Shown one piece after another: positions 10,852-24,336 of a DNA stretch of 64,000 nt (positions are counted from its first letter, which is position 1; every line of letters begins with the position of its first letter). Source of the stretch: Ehretia macrophylla (taxonomy: Eukaryota > Streptophyta > Magnoliopsida > Boraginales > Ehretiaceae); assembly GCA_037974665.1 (NCBI GenBank), contig CM075764.1, forward strand, positions 116,188,325 through 116,252,324. Direction: 5' to 3'. The position numbers and the translations under genes were made by a program. The notes under the pieces were generated by a model, which was given only the letters and a program-made list of their open reading frames with translations, searched no databases and had not been told where the DNA came from.

Positions 10852-13800
10852 CACAGCATACACGACGGGGGCACCTAGCATGCTCGGCTGCCCCAGTTTT
10901 CAAGTTCCGAAATCGAACGTTTTCATCAGTTTTGGGACACTTTTCTTCTTTTATGCTGTTTTTCTGTCCTGAATCGAACGTTGTGAGCCGCGAAAAGGAT
11001 GACAACTTAATCCATCACATTTTTATTACGGAATCCCATGGCACCTTGGGGAAGAAAACTTCACTTTACGTAGAGGCTGGGCCCGCAAATCGAGGGTGTG
11101 GGGCTTGTGACCAGGTATCCGTCGCTCCGGTGCCCATAACTTTTGATTCGTAGGGTGTTACGCGACGCACAGTATACCGTTGGAAATCTCTCTGAGAGCT
11201 CTACGAATGGGGAAACCTAGCATGCTCGGCTGCGCCTGTTTTCGTAGCACAAAATTGAACGTTTTCAACAGTTTTGGGACACTTTTCTTCTTTTCTGCTG
11301 TTTTTCCGTCCCAGATCGTACGTCATGAGCCGCGAAAAGGGCGACAACCTAATCCATCACATTTCTATTACCGAATCCCACGGAACCTTGGGCAAGACAT
11401 CTTCACTTGACGTAGAGGCTGGGCCTGCAAATCGAGGGCGTGGGGCTTGTGACCGGGTATCCGTCGCTCCGGTGCCCATAACTTTTGATACGTAAGGAGT
11501 TACGCGGCGCACAGCATACCGTTGGAAAGCTCTTTGAGAGCTCTACGACATGGGCACCAAGCATGCTGGGTTGCGCCTATTTTCAATGCCTGAAATCGAA
11601 CGTTTTCATCAGTTTCGGGACACTTTTCTTCTTTTACACTATTTTTCCGTCCCGGATCGTTTGTTACGAGCCGCGAAAAGGACGACAACCTAATCCATAA
11701 CATTTTTATTACCGAATCCCACGGTACCTTGGGTAAGACAACTTCACTTGACGTAGAGGCTGGGCCCGCAAATCGAGGGCGTGGGACATGTGACCAGGTA
11801 TCCGTCGCTGCAGTGCCCATAACTTTTGATCCGCAAGGTGTTACGCGGCGCACAAGATACCGTTGGAAAGCTCTCTAAAAGCTCTACGACGGGGGAACCT
11901 AGCATGCTTGGCTGCGCCTATTTTCGTAGTGTAAAATAGAACATTTTCATCAGTTTCGAGACATTTTTTTTTCACTGTTTTTCCGTCCCGGATCGTACGT
12001 CATGAGCCGCGAAAAGGACGACAACCTAATCTATCACATTTCTATTACCGAATCCCACGGTACCTTGGGCAAGACAACTTCACTTCACGTAGAGGCTGGG
12101 CCCACAAACCAAGGGCGTATGGCTTGTGACTAGGTATCCGTCGCTCCGGTGCCCATAACTTTTGATCCGTAAGGAGTTACGCGACTCACAGCATACCGTT
12201 GGAAAGTTCTTTGAGAGCTCTACTATGGTGGTAGCAAGCCTTGTTAGCTGCACCTATTTTCGGAGACCAAAATCGATCATTTTCATCAGTTTCGGGACAC
12301 TTCTTTTCTTTTCTGCTATTTTTCCATCCCGGATCGTACGTCATGAGCCGCGAAAAGGACAACAACCTAATCCATCACATTTCTATTACTGAATCCCATG
12401 GCACCTTGGGCAAGACAACTTCACTTGACGTAGAGGCTGGGCCCTCAAATCGAGGGCGTGGGGCATGTGACCAGGTATTCATCAATCCGGTGCCCATAAC
12501 CTTTGATCCGTAAGGAGTTACGTAGCGCACAGCATACCGTTGGAAAGCTCTTCAAGAGCTCTACGACGGAGGGATCAATCCTTGTTAGCTGCACCTGTTT
12601 TCAGAGCCCAAAATCTATCATTTTCATAAGTTTCAGGACACTTTTCATCTTTTCTGCTGTTTTTTCGGCCCGGATCGTACGTCGTGAGCCGCGAAAAGGA
12701 CGGCAACCTAATCCATCATATTTTTATTACAGAATCCCACGGCACCTTAGGCAAGACAACTTCACTTCACGTAGAGACTGGGCCCGCAAATCGAGGGCAT
12801 GGGACATGTGACTAGGTATTCGTCGCTGCGATCCCCATAACTTTTGATCCGCAAGGTGTTACGCGGCGCACAACATACCGTTGGAAAGCTCTCTAAAAGC
12901 TCTACGACGGGGGAACCTTTCATGCTCGGCTGCGCCTATTTTCGTAGTGTAAAATAGAACATTTTCATCAGTTTCGGGACACTTTTCTTCTTTTCCACAA
13001 TTTTTCCGTCCAGGATCGTACGTCATGAGCCGCAAAAAGAACGACAACCTAATCTATCACATTTCTATTACCGAATCCCATGGTGCCTTGGGCAAGACAA
13101 CTTCACTTCATGTAGAGGCTGGGCCCGCAAATCGAGGGCGTGGGGCTTGTAACCAGGTATCCGTCGCTCCGGTGCCCATAACTTTTGATCCGTAAGGAGT
13201 TACGTGATGCACAGCATACCGTTGGAAAGTTCTCTGAGAGCTCTACAACGGAGGTAGCAAGCCTTGTCAGTGCGCCTATTTTAGAAGACCAAAATCGATC
13301 GTTTTTATCAGTTTTAGGAAACTTTTCTTCTTTTCTGCTGTTTTTCCGTCCGGGATCGTACGTCATGAGCTGCGAAAAGGACGTAAACCTAATCCATCAC
13401 ATTTCTATTACCGGATCCCACGGCACCTTGGGCAAGACAACTTCACTTCACGTAGAGGTTGGGCCCGCAAATCGAGGGTGTGGGGCTTGTGACCAAGTAT
13501 CCGTCACTCCGGTGCCCATAACTATTGATCCGTAAGAAGTTACGCGGAGCATAGCATAACGTTGGAAAGCTCTTCTAGAGCTCTACGATGGGTGCAACAA
13601 GCCTACTCAGCTGCGCTTGTTTTTGGATCCTAAAATTAAACGTTTTCATTAGTTTCGGGGCACTTTTCTTATTTTGCGCTGTTTTTTCATCCCGGATCGT
13701 ACGTCGTGAGCCGCGAAAAGGACGACAACCTAATCCATCACATTTCTATTACCGAATCCCATGGCACCTTAGGCAAGACAACTTCACTTCACGTAGAGGC

Positions 13801-16800
13801 TGGGCCCGCAAACCGAGGGCGTGGGGCTTGTGACCAGGTATCTGTCACTCCGATGCCCATAACTTTTGATCCGTATAGAGTTACGAGGTGCACAACATAC
13901 CGTAGGAAAGCTCTCCGAGAGTTCTAGGACGGGGAAAGCAAGCTTGCACGTCTGCGCCTATTTTCGGACTCCAAAATCGAACATTTTCATCAGTTTCGGG
14001 ACATTTTTCTTCTTTTTCGCTGTTTTTCCGTCATAGATCGTACGTCGTGAGCCCCGAAAAGGACGACAACCTAATCCATCACATTTCTATTACCAAATCC
14101 CACGGCACCATGGGCAAGAAAACTTCACTTCATGTAGAGGCTAGGCCCGCTAATCGAGGGCGTGGGGCTTGTGACTAGGTATCCGTCGCTCCGGTGCCCA
14201 TAACTTTTAATCGGTAAAGAGTTACGTGGCGCACAATATACAGTTGGAAGCTCTTCGAGAGCTCTATGATGGGGGTAGCAAGCCTGCTCGGCTACGCCTA
14301 TTTTCGGATCCCAAAATAGAACGTTTTCATCAGTTTTGGGACACTTTTCTTCTTTTTCGCTGTTTTTTCATCCCGGATCGTACGTCGTGAGCCGCGAAAA
14401 GCACGACAACCTAATCCATCACATTTCTATTACCGAATCCTATGGCACTATGGGCAAGACAACTTCACTTCACTTAGAGGTTGCGCCCGTAAATCAAGAC
14501 CGTGGGGTTTGTGACCAGGTATCCGTCGCTCCGTTACCCATAACTTTTGATCGGTAAGGAGTTACGCGGCGCACAGCATACCGTTGGAAAGCTCTCCATG
14601 AGCTCTACAACGGGGGCAGTAAGCCTGCTCGGCTGCGCCTATTTTCGGAGCCCAAAATCAAACATTTTCATCAGTTTCGAGATACTTTTCTTCTTTTTCA
14701 CTGTTTTTTCATCCCGGATCGGACGTCGTGAGCCGCGAAAAGGACGACAACCTAATCCATCACATTTCTATTACCGAATCCCATGGCACCTTTGGCAAGA
14801 CAACTTCCCTTGACGTAGAGGCTGGGCCCGCAAATCGAGGGCGTGGGGCTTGTGACCAGGTATCCGTCGCTTCGGTACCCATAACTTTTGATCCGTAAGG
14901 AGTTACGCGGCACACAGCATGTCGTTGGAAAGCTCTCCGAGAGCTCTACGACGGGGGCAGCAAGCCTGCTCGACTGCGCCTATTTTTGGAGCCCAAAATT
15001 GAACGTTTTCATCAGTTTCGGGACATCTTTCTTCTTTTGCGCTGTTTTTCAATCCCGGATCATACGTCGTGAGCCGCGAAAAGGACGACAACCTAATCTA
15101 TCACATTTCTATTACCGAATCCCACGGTACCTTGGGCAAAACAACTTCACTTCACTTAGAGGCTGGGCCCGCAAACAAAGGGCGTGGGGCTTGTGACCAG
15201 GTATCCGTCGCTCCGGTGCCCTTAACTTTTGATCCGTAAGGAGTTACATGGCGCACAACATACCGTTGGAAAGCTCGTTGAGTGCTCTACGACAGAGACA
15301 ACAAGCCTGGTCAGCTACACGGGTTTTTGGAGCCCAAAATTGAATGATTTCATCAGTTTTGCAACACTTTTCTTCTTTTCCGCTGTTTTTTCGTCCCGGA
15401 TCGTACGTCGTGAGCTACGAAAAGGACAACAACCTAATCCATCACATTTCCATTACAGAATACCACGACACCTTAGGCAAGACAACTTCACTTCACGTAG
15501 AGGCTGGGCTCGCAAATCGAGGGCGTGGGGCTTGTGACCAGGTATTCGTCGCTCCGGTGCCCTTAACTTTTGATCCGTAAGGAGTTACACGGCACACAGC
15601 ATACCGTTGGAAAGCTCTCTGAGAGCTCTACAACGGAGGTACCTAGCATGCTCGGCTGCGTCTGTTGTTGGAGCCCAAAATCGAACATTGTCATAAGTTT
15701 TGGGACACTTTTCTTTTTTTGCGTTATTTTTTCGTCCCGGATCGTACGTCATGAGCTGCGAAAAGGACAACAACCTAATCCATCACATTTCCATTATAGA
15801 ATACCACGACACCTTAGGCAAGACAACTTCACTTCACGTAGAGGCTGGGCCCGCAAATCGAGGGCGTGGTGCTTGTGACCAGGTATTCGTCGCTCTGGTG
15901 CTCATAAATTTTGATACACAAGGAGTTACGCGGCGCACAGCATACCGTTGGAAAGTTCTCTAAGAGCTCTACAACGGGGACACCAAGCATGCTCGGATGC
16001 ATCTGTTTTTGGAGCCCAAAATTGAACATTTTCATAAGTTTTGGGACACTTTTCTTCTTTTCCGTTGTTTTTTCATCCCAGATCGAACGTCGTGAGCCGC
16101 GAAAAGGACAAAACCTAATCCATCACATTTCTATTACTGAATCCCATGGCACCTTGGGCAAGACAACTTCACTTCACGTAGAGGCTGGGCCCGCAAATCG
16201 AGGGCGTTGGGCTTGTGACCAAGTATCTGTTGCTCCGGTGCCCATAACTTTTGATACGGAAGGAGTTACGCGGTGCACAGCATACTGTTGGAAAGCTCTC
16301 TTAGAGCTCTACAACGAGGGCACCTAGCATGCTCGGCTGCATCTGTTTTTGGAGCCCAAAATCGAACATTTTCATAAGTTTTGGGATACTTTTCTTCTTT
16401 TACGTTGTTTTTTCGTCCCGGTTCGTACGTCGTGAGCCGGGAAAAGGGCAACAACCTAATCCATCACATTTTTATTACCGAATCCCATAGCATCTTGGGC
16501 AAGACAACTTCACTTCACGTAGAGGTTGGGCCCGCAAATCGAGGGTGTAGGACTTGTGACAAGGTATCCATCGCTCCGGTGCTCATAAATTTTGATCTGC
16601 AAGGTGTTACGCGACGCACAGCATACCGTTGGAAAGCTATCTGAGAGCTCTACAACGGGGGAACCTAGCATGCTCGGCTGTGCCTGTTTTCATAGCGCAA
16701 AATCAAAAGTTTTCATCAGTTTCAGGACACTTTTCTTCTTTTCCGCTGTTTTTCCATCCCGGATCGTACGTCGTGAGCCGCAAAAAGGATGACAACCTAA

Positions 16801-17022
16801 TCCATCACATTTCTATTACTGAATCCCACGGCACCTTGGGCAAGACAACTTCACATCACGTAGAGATTGGGCCCACAAATCGAGGGCATGGGGCTTATGA
16901 CTAGGTATCCGTCGCTGCGGTGCCCATAACTTTTGATCCGTAAGGTGTTACGCGGTGCACAACATACCGTTGCAATGCTCTCCAAGAGCTCTACGACAGG
17001 AGAACCTAGCATGCTCAACTGT
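10852..17022. repeat. 341-bp satellite array, block S2
   Basis: Eighteen anchors from 11138 to 16928 (for example 11138, 11480, 11821, 12157, 12498, 12839, 13180, 13520), almost all 340-342 bp apart, with one 336-bp step at 11821-12157. It is flanked by solo LTR B on the left and solo LTR C on the right. Types change along the block: mixed at first, then six AAGCCTG-type monomers (13520-15564), then about three with the M1-like segment GTCTGTTTTTGGAGCCC. The first monomer lacks the dyad because of a ~25-bp deletion next to LTR B. Confidence 0.96.
13520..15564. repeat. Local satellite subfamily, AAGCCTG type, six monomers
   Basis: Monomers with anchors at 13520, 13861, 14202, 14542, 14883 and 15224 share a version of GCAAGCCTGCTCGGCTGCGC in the variable segment, where most of the window has CACCTAGCATGCTCGG. 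The same type reappears at the right window edge (63582 onwards). Confidence 0.75.
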
Positions 17023-20000
17023 TGTCATGCCTCAACCCGGCCTATAAAGGTTAGACTAGGGTGTGATCTAACATTCAAGTCATATAACATACTTAACCGT
17101 TCATGAAAATTTAACACTTAATGTTTTAGCCTAAACTCCAAAATTTTTCAGAAAACCGACAGCATAACGGTTGTAATTGGGCTCTTTGGTTTGACCTAAT
17201 TCTCTAAACTCCTCAAATTTTCCAATCTCAATTTCATTTCCAACTAGGATTACTATTTACTATCAATTGAAATGCCTACTGGTTATCTCGATGTGTCGTT
17301 TGATTAATAACCTAGCATGATACTATGTCTCATTTGTTTGTTTCCCCTCGTTACAAAAGTACCTGTTGATCTTAGCTTAACCACGAGTACCTGCTTAAGA
17401 TTTGTTGGTTCATTTTACTTAGCCCTTACCTAATACTTTGTAATCCTATTATAGATACTAGCAGTAATAATAGCAAAATGACCATAGTAGTGTTTGTCTA
17501 GTTCATATCAGTACAAAATCAAAATTAGACCCCAAATTACAACGGGGTTCTTTTACATTACAAACAACAAGCAGTATAAAAGAAATAGTCTCCAAGTAGC
17601 ATAGTTGTCATGCCCCAACCCGACCTATAGAGGCTAGACTAGGGTGTGAGCTAAACTTTCAAGTCATTTCGCGTACTTAACCGTTTATGAAGATTTCACA
17701 CTTAATGTTTTGGCCTAAACTCTAAAATTTTCAGAAAATCGGCAGCATAACGACTGTAATTGAGCTTTTGGTTTGGCCTAATTCTCTAAACGCCTCAAAT
17801 TTTTTCCAATCTCAATTTCGTTTCCAACTAGGATTACCATTTAACATCAATTGAATTGCCTATTGGTTATTTCGACGTCTCGTTTGATTTATACCCTAGC
17901 ATGATTCTATGTCTCGTTTGTTTGTTTATCCTCGTTATAAAAGTACCTGTTGATCTTAGCTTAATAGCGAGTACTTGTTTAAGGTTTGGATGGTTCATCT
18001 TACTTAGCCCATACCTAATACTTCATAATCCTATTATAGCTACTAGCAATAATAAAAGCAAAACGATCGTAGCAGTATCTAGTGACTGTCTAGAAATATT
18101 AGTACAAACCAAAATTAGACCCCAAATTACAACGTGAGTCTTTTACATTACAAAATTAAGCAACATGAAAGAAACAGTCTTCAAGTAGCACAGTTTTCAC
18201 AAATGGCCATAAATCAAGCAAAGCACATAGGACAGGCAATCACTCCAAGGAATCATCGTTAGGCACATCGTCCTCAGGTACCTGTTCTTGATCTTCTTCA
18301 CCTGAGATGATAAAAGAGGGTGAGTCCTTATGAACTCAGCGAGGGGGAACGAGAAATAAGTTTTGAAAATCATTGTCCGGTTCAATCTTATGAGAACCCT
18401 TTTGCAAGCATGATGTGTATCACAAACAAGTACATATCGTAATATAATAGTAAAGAACGCAATTACCGGTCTTTCCTCCCTGAGGTCCTCTAGGGACCAC
18501 GCGAGAGTACTTATACACATGGTAAAAAGGATACGATGAGCTTTTGCTCTCAGATCAATTCCAGTATCAGTTGTTGCGGCCGGCCTCAATTCATCCCCAT
18601 ATCACGCCAAGTGGGTGTACTCCGGATGTACCCCGAAATCCTACGACCCAACTCTCCGAGGAAGTCTAGCCCCCAAGCGAGAGAAGGAATGGGACCATGG
18701 TAGTCACGGGTGCACCGGCAAGCCTGATGCCGTCCGGTGTGCGTGATCGCTACCATGCCGAACTGACAGGTTGCAACCTTGTATGCAACGCACATTTATG
18801 ACATTTAATATATCACATTAGGAGGACAACAAAGTAGGTTGCCTCCGGACAGTCATAAGATTGCACATTGACAAGTAAACAAGCGAGGCACGAATAGACA
18901 GGTAATTTCACTTGAAAAGCATTTGGAGTTATATGAACACTAAACGGACGGCCATGTATCACACATAAATCAAGCCATATAACTAAATTCAAAGTCCACA
19001 TAATCAAATATCAAGATTATATAGCATGCAGCAACATCTACGTGGGCTCGGATGCAAGAAAAGCCTATTTGTCAACATGCAATGATCAAAATCACATTTA
19101 GGACTATAAGGGAAACTACGGGCAGCCTACTAAGCATATAATTCTGTACAATATCTAAATGATCAACACTTAACAAGCCTACCTAGTTATTAGGGTTTCC
19201 ATTTCATGCTTACCCGTGTGATTAAACCCTAAGTCAACTCAAAATCAATCTCAAGTCATGCATCATTTAATTCAACATCCTCAAACATTCAAAACAGTCC
19301 ACACAACATCCCAAAGCTACAATCCCAAGCATTTAATTCAACAAGAGAAGTTACAACAATTTCTAAGCATAACACTAAGTGAAACCTTTACTGCAATAGG
19401 CTGTTTTCACACAATCATTAAGATAAGCAAACAATCTTCAATTCCAGTGAATAAGATGTCAAATTAAATCTTAAGAAGTGAACTAAAATCAGAAACAAAC
19501 CTTGCATCATTTGGAGGTCGGAATCATTAGTTATGGTCGAAACAGTGGAATAGCACAAAACTGTCCAGATTTACACACATTTCGATAATTGACGTTTTTG
19601 AGGTTCTTATGGTCAGATTTAGCCGTAGTCCATTTCTGACAAAAATGTCCAAAACTGAAACATCTAGCAGCAAACAAAATTTCATGCATTTTAGACATCA
19701 TTTACTAAGACAAATCTGGTTCGTTCTACAAGGTCAGTGCATCCGCCAAAACCTGCTTCATTTTTCCAGATTTCCAGATTTGGACACATTTTAATGATTT
19801 GCCATTTTGAGGACCTTAGAGTCGAAATTACTTTGGCCTATTTCTGCGAAAAATGTTCAAAACTGGCAAAACTAGTCACCTACCACGTTTCATGCATTTT
19901 CAACTTCATTTGCCTAGCCAAACTCACCTTGAAACAATAGGTCAGAGAGCTGTCACATAATCCGACTTCACCTATCATCACTTTCAAGCCAAAATCTTGC

Positions 20001-20448
20001 CATGCATGGTTGAAGAAGCTTATGAACGAACATATAACTCAAGTACAGAAGCAAAGACATACATTTAAGAGCATGCTTGTGGATTTTTGAAGGATTTTCA
20101 AAAAGTTTTAGCCCTCACCTTAGCAAATCAACTAGAAGATGCACAAAACTTTGATGAAGCTCAAATTCTTCTTCTTCCTTGCATAGCCGAGATTCCAACT
20201 CAATTTTCTCTATTTTTCCTAGCTTAGTGGCCAAGCTCTTAGTACATGCATGTGGTTAGAACAAGAAGAAAAGAAATGGATGCAAGGAAACTTACCTAGG
20301 CCGAAAATGGTGACTCAAAGAGCATGCATGTGTGATTCTTGCAACTTAGCTAGCTTGGTTGAGTTCCTTTGCTTGTTGTTTGTCTTGATGCACCATAGGA
20401 TGATGAAGATGAGCTAAGGGATGAAGAAACTCAGCCCAAAACCGAGAT

Positions 20449-20507
20449 TGAGAGAGAAGAATGAGGGGGAGAGAGAGAAATGTGAGGAGAGTGAGAGAAA
20501 TGAGAGA
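20449..20507 (-). repeat. GA microsatellite in LTR copy D
   Basis: GA-rich tract on the plus strand, collinear with the other LTR copies. Confidence 0.7.
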
Positions 20508-20927
20508 AAAATGATGGCTTTGCAAAAGATGAAGCATAGGTTGGCCTTGGGCATACAAAACTTTAGATTTGTGTCTCCAAGAAGCTGAATTTTGAATCAC
20601 TTAGCATGGGCAAGGAGTCTTTGTCGAGATTGGTGGAGTTTTGAGGAGTTTTGAGCTAATTTTTTATGCATTTGTGTCATAGAATTGTCATAGGAATGTT
20701 GGGAAATTAGGGAATCTAGGTAGAATAAAATATAGGAATGTTTGTTGATGAGTTGAATTATGAATAGAATAATAGATAGTGGGAAATGTAGGAATAGTTT
20801 AGTATTATTTTATTGTTAGTGGAGTTTGTAGAGAATTTGAATTAGGAATATAATATTGGTTAGTGGATTGTGTAGGATTATTTTAGTGTCTAGTGCTTTG
20901 TGTAGGATTCTTTCTTGATTAACGTGG

Positions 20928-21341
20928 TGGCACGGATTCCTAGGTCTAAGGCACAAATTACGAGGTAGACACAAACTTCAAGACTAAGGCATGTACTTCA
21001 AGACTAATGCACGCAATCCTAGGTGAATGCACGTAAACCAATACAAGGCACGTAATTCAATACACGCAAATCAAGGCACAACTCTATATCTAGGTTAAGG
21101 TGCGCAGTTCAAGGTTAGGGCACACAAAATGAGGTAACGCACTTACATCGAGGTCAGGGTACGTATATCTATGTATCGCACGTCAGTAGGGGATTAGGGC
21201 ACACCATTCCAGGTCAAGGCACGAATGACGAAGTATGCACGAAAACCAAGACAGGGCACGTAGTCTATGGTCGATCATACAATTCTGGGTCTAAGGCACG
21301 CAAATCTAGGTAACACACATTATTCGGGGTCGGGCCTCACA
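20928..21341 (-). repeat. Degenerate ~20-bp GCACG repeats at the LTR start (copy D)
   Basis: Longest version of the tract (about 410 bp), with many GGCACG or GCACGT units, against about 230 bp in C, E and F. Confidence 0.7.
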
Positions 21342-23578
21342 ATAGTGTTCACAAATAGCCATAATCACGCAAAGCACATAGGACAGGCAATCACTCCAAG
21401 GAATCATCGTTAGGCACGTCGTCCTCGGGTACCTGTTCTTGATCTTCTTCACCTGAGATGATAAAAGAAGGTGAGTCCTTATGAACTCAGCGAGGGGGCA
21501 CGAGAAATAGGTTTTGAAACTCATTTTCCAGTTCAACTTATGAAAATCCTTTTGCAAGCATGAATATAACAGAATTAAGTACATAACAATAATATAAAAG
21601 TAAAGGAGCATAATTACCCGTCTTTCCTCCCCGAGGTCCTCTAGGAGCCAAGCGAGAGTACTTATACACATAGTGAAAATGATACGGTGAGCTTTTGCTC
21701 TCAGTTGTTGCAGCTGACTTCAAATCATCCCCTTATCACGCCAAGTGGGTATACTCCGGATGTACCCCGAAATCCTACGATCCAACTCTTCGAGGAAGTC
21801 TAGCCCCCAAAAGATAGAGGGAATTGGACAATGGTAGTCACGGTTGCACTAGCAAGCTCGATGCCGCCTGGTGTGCATGAACGCTACCACGCTAGAATGA
21901 AAGGTTGCAACCTTATATGCAATGCACATTTACGACATTTAATATATCACATTAGGAGGACAACAAAGTAGGTTGCCTCCGGATAGTCATAAGATTGCAC
22001 ATTGACAAGTAAACAAGCGAGGCACGATAAGACAAGTAATTTCACTTGAAAGACATATGGAGTTATATGAACATTAAATGGGCAGCCATGTACGCACGTA
22101 AATCAAGTCATATAACTCAATTCAAAGTCCACGTAATCAAATAATAAGACTATTCAACATGCAACAACATCTACGTGGGTTCGGATGCAAGAAAGGCCTA
22201 TTTGTGAACATGCAATTATAAAAATCACATTTAGGGTTATAAGGGCAACTACGGGCAGCCTACTAAACATATAATTACACACAATATCCAAAGGATCAAC
22301 ACTTAGCAAGTTTACCTAGTCACTAGGGTTTCCATTTCGTGCTTACCCGTGCGATTAAGCCCCAATTCAACTCAAAATCAATCTCAAGCCATGCATCAAT
22401 TAATTCAAACAACCCCAAATATCCAAAACAGTCCACACAACATCCCAATGCCACAATCCCAAGCATTTAATACCACAAGAGAAGTTACAACAAATTTTCT
22501 AAGCATATAACTAAGTGAAACCCTCACTGCAATAGGCTGTTTTCTCACAGTCATTAAGACAAGCAAATAATTTCAAATTCCAGTGAATAAGATGTCAAAT
22601 TAAATCTTAAGAAGTGAACTAAAATCAGAAACAAACCTTGCATCATTTGGAGTTCGGGTCCAATTGTTATAGCCAAAACAATGGGATTGCACAAAACTGT
22701 CCAGATTTGCACACATTTCAATATTTGTCGTTTTTGAGGTCCTTAAGGTCAGATTTAGCCTTAGTCCATTTCTGACAAAAATGTCTAGAACTGAAAAACC
22801 TAGCAGTAAACCAAATTTCATGCATTTTGGACACCATTTACTAAGTCAAAACTGGTTCATTCTACAGAGTCAGTGCATTTGCCAAAACCTGCTTCATTTT
22901 TTCCAGACTTCCAGATTTGGACACATTTTAATTATTTGCCATTTTGAGGACCTTAGATTCAAAATTAGATTTGGCCTATTTCTGCGAAAAATGTTCAAAA
23001 CTGGCAAAAATAGTCACCTACCAATTTTCATGCATTTTAAACATCATTTTCCTAGCCACACTCACCTCGTAACAACAAGACAGAGAGCTGTCACAAAACC
23101 CGATTTCATCTATCATCACCTTCAAGCCAAAATCTTGACATGCATGGCTGTAAAAGCTTATGAACACACATATAACTCAAGTACAGAAGCAAGGGCATAA
23201 ATTTAAGAGCATGTATGTGGATTTTTGAAAGATTTTCAAGAAGTTTTAGCCCTCACCTTAGCAAATCAACAAGAAGATGCACAAAACTTTGATGAAGCAC
23301 AAATTTGGTCTTCTTCCTTGCTTAGCCGAGACACCACCCGATTTCTCTCTAATTTTCCTAGCTTAGTGACCAAGTTCTTAGTAGGTGCATGTGGTTAGAA
23401 CAAGAAGAAAAGAAATGGAAGCTAGCAAACTCACCAAGGCCGAAATGGTTGTTCAAAAAGCTTGCATGTGTGATTCTTGCAACTTAGCTATCTTGGTCGA
23501 GTTCTCTACCTTCTTGCTTGCCTTGATGCACCATGGAATGATGAAGATGAGCTATGGTAAGATGAAACTCAGCCAAGG

Positions 23579-23638
23579 CCGAGAGAGAGAGAGAAGAATG
23601 AGAGGGAGAGAGAGAAATGTGAGGAGAATGAGAGAAAA
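23579..23638 (-). repeat. GA microsatellite in LTR copy C
   Basis: GA tract on plus with interruptions (AATGAGAGGG), collinear with the other LTR copies. Confidence 0.72.
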
Positions 23639-24107
23639 TGACAAAGAATGAAGGCCTTGCAATTGATGAAGCATGTTCCGCCTTGGGCATACAAAAAAAT
23701 CAGGTTTGTGTCTTCAAGAAGCTTGATTTTTGAATCACCTAGCATGGGCAAGGAGCCTTGTCGAGATTTGGAAGCTTTTGGGAGGTCTTTGAGCTAATTT
23801 TTTATGCATTTGTGTCATAACTTGTCATAGCATTGTCTAGAATTAATTTTGAATTGAGCAAGCAAGCATAAAAGCCCATGTGGTGGTCGGCCAAGGCATC
23901 TTAAAATCTGATTTTTTTGTCACCTTTTGAGCATTATTTAATTGTGTGTTGAAAGTGCAAAAAGAATAAGGAATAAAGAATAAGGAATGTCTAGCTTTTT
24001 GTGAGATTTTGTCTTCTAGTGGGTTGAATTAGTAATTTAATATTAGTTAGTGGAATTTGTAGGATTAATTAATGATCTAGTGCTTCGTGTAAGATGCTTT
24101 CTTGATT

Positions 24108-24336
24108 AGCGTGAGGGCACGCTTTCCTAGGTCTAGGGCACGCACTACAAGGTAGGGCACAAACTACGAGACGAATGCACGTTTTTCAAGTAAATGCACG
24201 CAACCCTAAATGAATGCATGTAACTCAATGCAAGGCACATAAAATGAAACACAATTCTTGAACCTAGGTCAAGGCACGCAAATCTAGATTAGGGCACACG
24301 AAATGAGGTATCGCACGCAAATTGAGGTCGGGCCTC
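24108..24336 (-). repeat. Degenerate ~20-bp GCACG repeats at the LTR start (copy C)
   Basis: About ten units of 19-22 bp, for example GGGCACGCACTACAAGGTA, TGCACGCAACCCTAAATGAA and TCGCACGCAAATTGAGGTC, leading into the LTR terminus. Confidence 0.72.

Larger units (their letters stand above)
17606..21341 (-). mobile_element. Gypsy-family solo LTR D nested in LTR C, 3,736 bp
   Basis: The plus strand begins TGTCATGCCCC at 17606 and ends CGGGCCTCACA at 21341. A perfect target duplication ATAGT flanks it (17601-17605 and 21342-21346), and the sequence of LTR C resumes exactly after it. D therefore inserted after C and then collapsed to a solo LTR. It is the longest copy because its ~20-bp repeat tract is expanded. 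Confidence 0.94.
17023..24336 (-). mobile_element. Gypsy-family solo LTR C, interrupted by solo LTR D
   Basis: The plus strand begins TGTCATGCCTCAACCC at 17023 and ends GAGGTCGGGCCTC at about 24336. Removing nested copy D and one duplicated ATAGT leaves about 3,573 bp, the normal LTR length. There is no gag, pol or primer site on either side. The outer end lacks the terminal ACA seen in other copies, and no clean target duplication is visible (left flank ACTGT, right TGCGC), so a few bases at the right junction were probably lost. Confidence 0.88.

Noticed and set aside
18197-18589. A 130-codon minus-strand frame in LTR C with partial matches at 21306-21671, 28484-28669 and 48191-48394
   Set aside because: Lengths and ends differ in each copy and no domain is recognisable. 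It is an LTR sequence read by chance.
18586-18795. A 69-codon minus-strand frame (MCVAYKVAT...) seen in LTR copies C, E and F
   Set aside because: The same frame has a stop in copies B and D, so it is not maintained. Similarity follows from shared LTR descent.
24108-24336. CRISPR-like short repeats
   Set aside because: The units are degenerate, with no constant repeat and unique spacers, and sit in a plant LTR.
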